The notes under the pieces were generated by a model. It worked only from the letters and a program-made list of their open reading frames with translations. It did no database searches and was not told the origin of the DNA. Source: DASWVC01 sp036401335 (GTDB lineage Bacteria > Verrucomicrobiota > Verrucomicrobiia > Chthoniobacterales > JAFAMB01). From it: a DNA stretch of 6,176 nucleotides. A program made the translations under genes and the position numbers. The stretch spans positions 1 through 6,176 of the forward strand of contig DASWVC010000046.1 of the NCBI GenBank assembly GCA_036401335.1, written 5' to 3'. Positions 1 through 5,439 of the stretch are shown here, in pieces; within the stretch, counting starts at the first letter, position 1; each line of letters opens with the position of its first letter.

Positions 1-1743
1 GTTTTGCAGGAGTTCACGGTGGGTACCGGTCTCGCGGACCTGGCCGTGGTGCATCACCACGATCTGGTCGGCTTTCAGCACCGTGGAGAGCCGGTGGGCA
101 ATGGCGATGGTGGTACGGCCCTGCGCGAGGCGCTCAAAAGCCGCTTGAATTTCGCGCTCAGCCTCGGAGTCGAGCGCCGACATCGCTTCGTCGAGCAGCA
201 GAATCGGTGCATTCTTCAGGAGGGCGCGGGCGATCGAAAGCCGCTGCTGCTGCCCCCCGGAAAGCAGGCAACCCTTGTCGCCGATTACCGTTTCGTACCC
301 ATGGGGTTGGGCAAGGATGAAATCATGCGCATACGCCTGTTTTGCCGCCGTCACCACTTCAGCTTCGGTGGCGTCCAGCCGTCCGTACCGAATGTTGTTA
401 AGGATCGTGTCATGGAACAGGAACGTGTCCTGCGAAACGATGCCGATCTGTTCACGCAACGAGTGTTGGCGGACCGTTCGGATGTCCCGCCCATCCAGCA
501 GGATCGCACCTTCATTCGGGTCGTAGAATCGAAGCAGGAGTGAAAGAACCGTGCTCTTGCCGGCTCCGCTGGAGCCGACCAAGGCATAATATTTGCCGGG
601 CTCGATGTGCAGGTTGAACGCCAGCAAGGCAGGCGGCAGCTCCGGCCGGTAACGGAAGGTCACGTTTTCGAGGCGGATGTCGCCGCGGCTGCCCTCGATC
701 CTAACCGCGCCGGCCAGGTCTTTAATCGACGGCTCACGGTGCATGATCTCGAAAATGTTGGTGGTGGCCGTGAAACATTTCTGCATCGTGAGGTGGATCC
801 GGCTTAGCTTTTTAACCGGGTCATAGAGCATGAAAATACCGGCCAGCAGCGCGAGAAATTTGGCCGCCGACAAGTGGGTTGCCCAAACGTAAAAAAGGGC
901 GAGGCCGACCCCCAGGGCCGCGACTGCCTCGACCATCGGTCCCACGACCTCAATGGCTTGGCGGACCCTCATGCTATGACGGAATTGTTGCTGCGTGATT
1001 TTACCGAAATTGCTGTTTTCGCGTTCCTCACGCGCAAATGCTTTGATTACCCGGATCCCGGCGAACGTTTCCTGAAGCACGGTCATCATCGAGCTTGCGT
1101 TGGCTTCTTCCTTTTTCCCCTGGGCACGAACTTTTTTTCCGTAGACCACGATGGGCACCATGCAAACGGGGAACAGGACGAGGCTGATGAGGGTGAATTT
1201 CCAATCCAGGTGGAGGAGGGCGTAGACGGCGCAAACGATCGTGAGCGGTTGTTTAATGATGTCGCTGCTGATGCTGGTGAGGGCGTTCTGGGCGACCATG
1301 GTGTCGTTGGCGACCCTTGAAATCAGGAGCCCGGCCCGTTCCTGATTGAAAAAATCGAGCGAATGCCGCAGCAGGTGGGCGAACACCTGACGGCGCAAGT
1401 CGGCCAGCACCCGCAGGCTCACCCAGGCCATGTAGTAGGCATTGAGGTAATCACACAAACTTCGGAGCACGAAGATGAAGGGAATAGCCGCGCAGACGAC
1501 CAGGACGCCGCTGATGTCCGGCCCCGTCGATCCGGTAAGGTCGGAGAGGTGGTTGCCTTGGGGAAACAGGCGGGCGTTCACGTAACGCATCACCAGCGGG
1601 AGCAGACCGCTGGCGGCGCCGTAGAAAGCACCGAACAAAAGCGCCAGGGAAAAACGGCCGCCGTAAGGTTTAAGGTAGGGGAAAAGGTCGCGGTACGGCC
1701 CTACCGCGATGCGCCAAGCTTCTCGGAACGAATATTTTGCCAT
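1..1743 (-). CDS. msbA: MsbA-like lipid A/LPS ABC exporter (fused TMD-NBD), C-terminus cut by window edge
   Basis: An inner-membrane half-transporter that, as a homodimer, would flip lipid A-core from the cytoplasmic to the periplasmic leaflet using ATP. All 581 visible codons are open. The N-terminal half has six probable membrane segments (roughly residues 32-56, 78-98, 158-178, 183-201, 265-288 and 294-308), with the coupling segment QETFAGIRVIKAFAREE at 224-240. The ATPase half has an A-loop Tyr near 365, Walker A GSSGAGKST at 390-398 (Lys396), Q-loop Gln438, signature LSGGQ at 494-498, Walker B ILLLDE ending in Glu519, D-loop SALD at 522-525 and H-loop His550. All catalytic residues are intact. 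The reading stops at ELLQN, so only about 20 residues should be missing. The ATG at 1743 was chosen because MAKYSFREAW leads directly into the first helix; no clear Shine-Dalgarno precedes it. It follows the GT9 gene by 58 bp and is probably co-transcribed. Family membership is very firm. The lipid A substrate is inferred from the glycosyltransferase neighbours; another ABCB-type lipid exporter is the alternative. Confidence 0.9.
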   Translation of the reverse strand, partial: MAKYSFREAWRIAVGPYRDLFPYLKPYGGRFSLALLFGAFYGAASGLLPLVMRYVNARLFPQGNHLSDLTGSTGPDISGVLVVCAAIPFIFVLRSLCDYLNAYYMAWVSLRVLADLRRQVFAHLLRHSLDFFNQERAGLLISRVANDTMVAQNALTSISSDIIKQPLTIVCAVYALLHLDWKFTLISLVLFPVCMVPIVVYGKKVRAQGKKEEANASSMMTVLQETFAGIRVIKAFAREERENSNFGKITQQQFRHSMRVRQAIEVVGPMVEAVAALGVGLALFYVWATHLSAAKFLALLAGIFMLYDPVKKLSRIHLTMQKCFTATTNIFEIMHREPSIKDLAGAVRIEGSRGDIRLENVTFRYRPELPPALLAFNLHIEPGKYYALVGSSGAGKSTVLSLLLRFYDPNEGAILLDGRDIRTVRQHSLREQIGIVSQDTFLFHDTILNNIRYGRLDATEAEVVTAAKQAYAHDFILAQPHGYETVIGDKGCLLSGGQQQRLSIARALLKNAPILLLDEAMSALDSEAEREIQAAFERLAQGRTTIAIAHRLSTVLKADQIVVMHHGQVRETGTHRELLQN

Positions 1744-1765
1744 GTCGAGATCGGGACGCGCGTGC

Positions 1766-1779
1766 GCCGGGATCCCGGC
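1766..1779. repeat. Perfect 14-bp palindrome between the GT9 and msbA-like genes
   Basis: The bases GCCGGGATCCCGGC read the same on both strands. In RNA this could form a 5-bp GC stem with a GATC loop. It lies 23 bp upstream of the exporter ATG and 22 bp past the GT9 stop, inside the only true gap of the minus-strand operon. It could be a small attenuating hairpin, a protein-binding site, or chance in GC-rich DNA. There is no T-run after it on the minus strand, so it is not a standard intrinsic terminator. Confidence 0.4.
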
Positions 1780-1801
1780 TGGCAGGCGCCACGGGCCTGG
1801 C

Positions 1802-2809
1802 CTACGGTCGGCCGCGAAGGTTCTCCATAGCACGGATCACCGTGCCGGTCGACAGTTCGCGCATGGGAGAACCTTTTTCGACCGGGGCGCATGGCCGGTA
1901 TTCCGGTCCGAACCCGGCACGGACCACCCGGCCGCCCTGGTGCCGAGGACGCCAGTGAAACGGGTTGGTCGGCCCGAACAGCACCAGCTCAGGACGTTGA
2001 AAAACGGCCGCAACGTGCGCGGCCACGGAATCCACGCCCAGGAAGAACTGGGCGCCTTGAATCAAAGCACACGTTAACAAAAAATCGGTCTTTCCGGCAA
2101 GATTAACCCAGGCGACGGTCGGCCCGAGCGTCCGCGTGATCGCCTCCACGTGCTCCGCTTCCATGGGGTGGCCGCTCCCGGTTAAAAGGCATTTGCACCC
2201 GGAAGTCGCGATCGCGTGGCGGATCACCTCCGCCCAGCGCTCCGGGACCCAAAGTTTTTCGGAACGTGCGCTGCCGGCCTGCACCACGAAATACCCCGTT
2301 TCCATGCCGAGCTCCTGCACGATCCGAATCGCGGAAGCCAGGGTGGCGGCCGGCAGTTCCAGGAACGGCTCCGCAGGTTGAGCAGCGGGCTGCAGGCGCC
2401 TGACCAGGTTGAGGTACAAGTCCAAGGTGTGCACGTCGCGAACGGGCGCGGAGCCCTGCACGTTGTAGGCCCAACGCCGGAATGGGCGGCGCCCCTGCGG
2501 CCGTAACCCCACACGTCGTGGCGCTTTTGAAAGGAGACTGACCAGGGCAGACCGGTCGGTGCCCGTGAAATCGAGACTGGCGTCGAAACGCCGGGCCAGC
2601 AATCGTGCCCAAAACCGGGCGGACCTTCCGGGCCGGTGAACCAAAATTTCATCCACACCAACGAGGGCCGGAGCCAAGTCCGCTGCATACTCGGCCACCA
2701 CCACGGTCAGGCGGGCATCCGGGTACGCCCGCCGTAAGCTGCGCAATGCCGCAGTGGTTAACACCAGATCCCCCAAACGCTTGAGTTGCACCGCCAGGAT
2801 CCGGATCAC
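1802..2809 (-). CDS. Glycosyltransferase family 9, ADP-heptose:LPS heptosyltransferase-like
   Basis: This 335-residue protein is a normal length for the family. GT9 enzymes transfer heptose from ADP-heptose to the LPS inner core at the cytoplasmic face of the inner membrane. The N-terminal RLGDLVLTTAALRSL (11-25) is the typical acceptor-side loop, with Asp14 in the place of the catalytic Asp of WaaC. The donor-side domain shows VQAGSARSEKLWVPERWAEV (176-195, with Lys185 in the conserved KxW context), NLAGKTDFLLTCALIQGA (236-253), GVDSVAAHVAAVF (258-270, Asp260 and His265) and LFGPTNPFHWRP (277-288). It starts with GTG at 2809, and that codon overlaps the TGA of the upstream GT4 gene. A GGAGG ribosome-binding site lies 10 bases before it. 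The gene ends with TAG. Family assignment is firm. Whether it is WaaF-like, WaaC-like, WaaQ-like or uses another donor cannot be read from the sequence alone. Confidence 0.92.
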   Translation of the reverse strand: MIRILAVQLKRLGDLVLTTAALRSLRRAYPDARLTVVVAEYAADLAPALVGVDEILVHRPGRSARFWARLLARRFDASLDFTGTDRSALVSLLSKAPRRVGLRPQGRRPFRRWAYNVQGSAPVRDVHTLDLYLNLVRRLQPAAQPAEPFLELPAATLASAIRIVQELGMETGYFVVQAGSARSEKLWVPERWAEVIRHAIATSGCKCLLTGSGHPMEAEHVEAITRTLGPTVAWVNLAGKTDFLLTCALIQGAQFFLGVDSVAAHVAAVFQRPELVLFGPTNPFHWRPRHQGGRVVRAGFGPEYRPCAPVEKGSPMRELSTGTVIRAMENLRGRP

Positions 2810-3987
2810 GCCCGCAGCACCTCCGCACGGGCGCCGCAGGCGGTCTGGTAGGCTGAGAGGACTCGCGTGCGGAAGTGATCCCAGGTGAACTCTGAAACCA
2901 CGCGTCGCCGGCCCGCCTCGCCCATGGCCCGGCCAAGCTCAGGATCTTCGTAGAACCGCAGGATCGCCGCCCCAAGGGCGTCGACGTCATTGGGCGAGAT
3001 GATGATCCCATTCACCCCGTCGATTACCACGTCGCCTGCCTCGCGGGTCGTGACCTGCGGCAAACCGCAGGCGGCGGCCTCGTACGTCGATTTGGCGCTG
3101 CCTTCGCATTCCGATGGAAAAACGTGGACGCTGCATTGCGGGTAAATCGTTTCGACCTCGCGGGTAAACCCCAACACCCGGACATTCCCCGGCACCTCCG
3201 CCAGGAACGGCACGATTTCCGGATGCACCTGCCCCACCAACCAGAGTTCCGCGTTTCTGAGGCCCAGTTTCTTCCAAGCCGCCAGCAAATGGTGCACGCC
3301 TTTGCGTTTGATGAGCGCGCCGACGAAGACTGCCCGAAAAAAACCTGGCGGCGCACCGGGCCGAAACCGGCCCACGTCCACTCCGCGCGACATCCGGAAA
3401 AGCTTGTGATCGGGAACCCCGGCCACGCGAAACGTCTCGGCCGCCCGCTCGGAGAGAACCAAAATCAGGTCGGCGAGATCGTATTCCTCCAAGGTTTGCT
3501 GCCGGCTCACCAGCAACCGGTAAAGCCAGCGCCGGGGCCACGGTGCCTGCTCCATTTCCAGCTCGCGCACGGTTCTTGGCGGCACCTGGTTCCCTTTGTG
3601 CCGGTGCCAGGTCGGGATTTCCAAAACCGAGGGAACGCCTAGCTTGCGGGCGACCCGGAGCGCATGGAGCGCCTCGCCCGACCAACCGTGAAACAAATCA
3701 AACCGGCCCGGGCGCAGGCAGCGGGCGGCGGCGTGGTCGAGTGCCTTCTTTTTTGCACCGTAATAATATTTACTATCGAGGTTTGAAAGGAGGCGGACCG
3801 GGTGCCAGGCCATGCTTTTGAAAGGGAGGGTCCGCAGGTCAGGGGCCCGGTTCCCGTAGGCGATCACCAATCCCAGCCGGTTCTGCAAACCCTTCAACGT
3901 CTCGTAAGCCACTGCATCAAGCCCATAACCGCCGATGCGCGCAGAGGTGGCGTAAAGCACGCTCCTGGGATGAACCGCAGTTGCCAT
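2806..3987 (-). CDS. Glycosyltransferase family 4 (GT-B fold), probable LPS core or surface-glycan enzyme
   Basis: This 393-residue GT-B retaining glycosyltransferase is expected to be cytosolic or membrane-associated and to move a sugar from a nucleotide donor to a lipid-linked glycan. The N-terminal Rossmann domain begins SVLYATSARIGGYGLDAVAY (9-28) with the glycine-rich loop. The linker RGVDVGRFRP (201-210) is typical of GT4. The donor domain has FVGALIKRKGVHHLL (222-236, basic phosphate-binding residues) and FPSECEGSAKSTYEAAACGL (290-309), where Glu295 and Glu303 form the EX7E motif. Residues 361-381 resemble the usual C-terminal FTWDHFRTRVLSAY helix. I chose the ATG at 3987; the frame is also open to a GTG at 4035, which would add 16 residues that do not look like part of the domain. 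Neither start has a clear Shine-Dalgarno. The TGA overlaps the GTG of the GT9 gene (GTGA), which implies translational coupling. Donor and acceptor are unknown; the LPS role is inferred from context. Confidence 0.88.
   Translation of the reverse strand: MATAVHPRSVLYATSARIGGYGLDAVAYETLKGLQNRLGLVIAYGNRAPDLRTLPFKSMAWHPVRLLSNLDSKYYYGAKKKALDHAAARCLRPGRFDLFHGWSGEALHALRVARKLGVPSVLEIPTWHRHKGNQVPPRTVRELEMEQAPWPRRWLYRLLVSRQQTLEEYDLADLILVLSERAAETFRVAGVPDHKLFRMSRGVDVGRFRPGAPPGFFRAVFVGALIKRKGVHHLLAAWKKLGLRNAELWLVGQVHPEIVPFLAEVPGNVRVLGFTREVETIYPQCSVHVFPSECEGSAKSTYEAAACGLPQVTTREAGDVVIDGVNGIIISPNDVDALGAAILRFYEDPELGRAMGEAGRRRVVSEFTWDHFRTRVLSAYQTACGARAEVLRA
2820..2824 (-). promoter_or_regulatory. Shine-Dalgarno site for the GT9 gene
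   Basis: GGAGG on the minus strand lies 10 bases upstream of the GTG start at 2809, inside the last codons of the preceding GT4 gene. It supports the GTG as the true start despite the 4-base overlap, and it is the only strong Shine-Dalgarno match I see at any start in this window. Confidence 0.65.
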
Positions 3988-4107
3988 CGCAGAAGGCTTA
4001 AACCCCGGGTGGGACCGGTGCAAGTTTCGGAGCACGCCAGACCGCCCGGGTTGCCGCTGGAATCCGGGGCGAATCTGAGGTACTACAAACGTTCCTTTAA
4101 CCTGCGA
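3988..4107. promoter_or_regulatory. Divergent intergenic region, presumed promoters for both directions
   Basis: This 120-bp gap separates two divergently transcribed glycosyltransferase genes, so a promoter in each direction is expected. On the minus strand there is a weak sigma70-like pair: TTGCAC (4018-4023) followed, 17 bases on, by TAAGCC (3995-4000), or by TTTAAG at 15 bases. If used, transcription would begin almost at the ATG at 3987 and give a very short or leaderless message, which would fit the lack of a Shine-Dalgarno there. On the plus strand TACTAC (4081-4086) is a possible -10 element, but no good -35 is present. These matches are weak and the promoter calls are inference from gene orientation. 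Confidence 0.4.
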
Positions 4108-5205
4108 ATGAAAATCGGCTTAGTCCGGAGAGGCTTTTCTCCCACGGGAGGCGCTGAAGCCTACCTCAAACGTTTGGGCCGTGCCCTGGTCGACGCCGGC
4201 CACCGGCCAAGGCTTTATTGCACCCGCGAATGGCCGGCAGCGGAATGGCCCCATGGCCCGGTGACAACCCTGGCCCATGGCGGGCCACTGGCCTTCGCCC
4301 ATGAATTGCAAGAACGTGCGTGCCCGGAAGAGGTGCTCTTCAGCCTCGAACGCGTTTTGGCCTGCGATTGTTACCGTGCCGGGGACGGGATTCATGCGGG
4401 CTGGCTCGAGTTGCGCCGGCCCCACGAACCGTCCTGGCGTCACCAACTAAGGCGCTTCAATCGCAAACACACTGAAACCGTTCGCTTGGAGCAGTCGCTC
4501 CTGGGTCAACGGCGGGCACTGCACGTGATCGCGAACTCGGAACTGGTCAAACGGCAGATCGTGGACGCGTATGCGTACCCGGCCGATCAGGTCACGGTGG
4601 TTTATAACGGATTGCCTGACTTTCATTTCCAGAAGCGCCCGGGAACCCGTCGTGAACTGCGCAACCGTTGGAACATCCGCGAAAATGAATTGGCGCTCCT
4701 GTTTGCCGGGTCAGGGTGGTTCCGCAAAGGGCTTCGGTACGCGATCCGCGCCTTGCAGCAGCTCAAGGATCCGCGCGTCCGATTGCTCGTTGCCGGTGCC
4801 GGCCGGAAACCGCGGTTTGCACCCCCTCAGGTGCGGTTTCTGGGGGCGGTAACGGAAATGGAATCCCTTTACCGGGCCGCCGACTTGTTTGTGCTTCCGA
4901 CAATTTACGACCCATTTTCGAACGCGTGCCTTGAGGCCCTCTCCTTTGGGTTGCCGGTGGTGACCACGGCCGCCAACGGAGTGGCGGAGGTAATGCAACC
5001 AGGGGTGCACGGAGAAGTGGTGACGAACGCTGCCGATGTGCCACGCCTTGCCTCAGCCCTCGCTGCATGGCTTGATCCCGCCCGCCGGGAACAGGCCGAA
5101 GCCGCTTGCATCGCCCTGGCCCGAAACTTTTCGATGGACCGCAACCTGCAACAAACGTTGTCGGTGTTGCAGCGTGTTCAGCCACCGGCGATGCGCCCTC
5201 CCTGA
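4108..5205 (+). CDS. WaaG/RfaG-like LPS core glycosyltransferase (GT4)
   Basis: This 365-residue GT-B enzyme is close in length to E. coli WaaG (about 374), which adds the first glucose of the outer core to heptose II. The N-terminus MKIGLVRRGFSPTGGAEAYL carries the glycine-rich acceptor loop. A segment at 78-101 (FSLERVL, then YRAGDGIHAGWLE) corresponds to the region of WaaG where the acceptor domain meets the membrane. It continues with NSELVKRQI (143-151), VYNGLPDFHF (165-174), GSGWFRKGLRYAI (201-213, basic donor-phosphate residues) and YDPFSNACLEALSFGLPVVT (267-286). In the last motif the first acid of EX7E is Asp268 and the second is Glu276. The ATG at 4108 is the natural start because the preceding in-frame sequence has no domain character; no Shine-Dalgarno is evident. 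It is divergent from the GT4-GT9-exporter operon, with a 120-bp shared upstream region. Family is firm; the exact sugar is not known. Confidence 0.9.
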   Translation: MKIGLVRRGFSPTGGAEAYLKRLGRALVDAGHRPRLYCTREWPAAEWPHGPVTTLAHGGPLAFAHELQERACPEEVLFSLERVLACDCYRAGDGIHAGWLELRRPHEPSWRHQLRRFNRKHTETVRLEQSLLGQRRALHVIANSELVKRQIVDAYAYPADQVTVVYNGLPDFHFQKRPGTRRELRNRWNIRENELALLFAGSGWFRKGLRYAIRALQQLKDPRVRLLVAGAGRKPRFAPPQVRFLGAVTEMESLYRAADLFVLPTIYDPFSNACLEALSFGLPVVTTAANGVAEVMQPGVHGEVVTNAADVPRLASALAAWLDPARREQAEAACIALARNFSMDRNLQQTLSVLQRVQPPAMRPP

Positions 5206-5207
5206 CG

Positions 5208-5228
5208 GTGCGCACGCATTTTGCGCAC
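5208..5228. repeat. Inverted repeat just after the WaaG-like stop
   Basis: GTGCGCA (5208-5214) and TGCGCAC (5222-5228) are exact reverse complements around a 7-base spacer. The structure begins two bases after the TGA of the WaaG-like gene, a typical place for a terminator or 3' end-protecting hairpin. No T-run follows on the plus strand. Confidence 0.45.
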
Positions 5229-5259
5229 GGTGAACGCTTAACCAATGGCGAGGGGCGGT

Positions 5260-5297
5260 CCACTTCGGCCCGGAAACTTCAGAGAGTTTGGAAGTGG
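5260..5297. repeat. Nested inverted repeat in the convergent gap
   Basis: An outer stem of CCACTTC (5260-5266) and GAAGTGG (5291-5297) encloses a second stem of AAACT (5274-5278) and AGTTT (5285-5289) with a 6-base loop. The two stems would stack, with a 7-base bulge on one side and one base on the other. It sits in the middle of the gap between convergent genes and would form on transcripts from either side. Confidence 0.45.
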
Positions 5298-5358
5298 TTC
5301 GCCCTTTGAACTACCGCAGGTGCCAAAAATCCATTTCCTTACCCGGGTACTCGCGTTT

Positions 5359-5379
5359 GGTTGCCGTCACCTCGCAACC
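5359..5379. repeat. Short inverted repeat near the subtilase 3' end
   Basis: GGTTGC (5359-5364) pairs with GCAACC (5374-5379) across a 9-base loop. A second copy of GCAACC occurs at 5407-5412, nearer the subtilase stop, so alternative pairing is possible. On the minus strand this lies about 60 bases after the subtilase TAG. No T-run follows, and six base pairs alone is weak evidence. Confidence 0.3.
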
Positions 5380-5439
5380 CGGAGGGGTCACGGGCGAGAC
5401 GCGGAGGCAACCTGACAGCCCGCCCGAATGGGAGAGGCT

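Larger units (their letters stand above)
5206..5439. other. Convergent intergenic region, 234 bp
   Basis: This gap lies between the ends of the plus-strand WaaG-like gene and the minus-strand subtilase gene. I see no convincing complete gene in it. It holds three inverted repeats, listed separately, which may help end transcription from both sides. None is followed by a clear T-run, so none is a textbook intrinsic terminator. On the minus strand the subtilase frame stays open for 42 codons past its TAG, to a second TAG at 5311-5313. Confidence 0.6.

Noticed and set aside
874..1320. 148-codon and neighbouring plus-strand open frames over the exporter gene
   Set aside because: They are antisense to the complete ABC exporter frame with all its motifs, and their translations show low-complexity, shadow-like composition.
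2103..2612. 169-codon minus-strand frame inside the GT9 gene
   Set aside because: It is the same strand in another frame; the GT9 frame carries all the family motifs, so this is an out-of-frame shadow.
3124..3642. 172-codon open frame on the plus strand
   Set aside because: It lies wholly antisense to the intact minus-strand GT4 gene. Its translation has no recognisable domain and looks like a shadow of GC-rich coding DNA.
3988..4035. Alternative GTG start at 4035 for the GT4 gene
   Set aside because: It would add 16 residues (LRNLHRSHPG and so on) ahead of the domain and has no Shine-Dalgarno. The ATG at 3987 places the first beta strand close to the N-terminus, as usual for GT4. The longer form cannot be excluded.
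3802..4107. In-frame open sequence upstream of the WaaG-like ATG (102 extra codons)
   Set aside because: It runs antisense through the start of the divergent GT4 gene, and its translation has no GT-domain character. The GT4 fold begins normally at MKIGLVRRGF, so the ATG at 4108 is the natural start.
5106..5309. Plus-strand open frame running from the WaaG-like 3' end into the convergent gap
   Set aside because: Most of it overlaps the WaaG-like gene in another frame, the tail is short, and it has no domain or ribosome-binding site.
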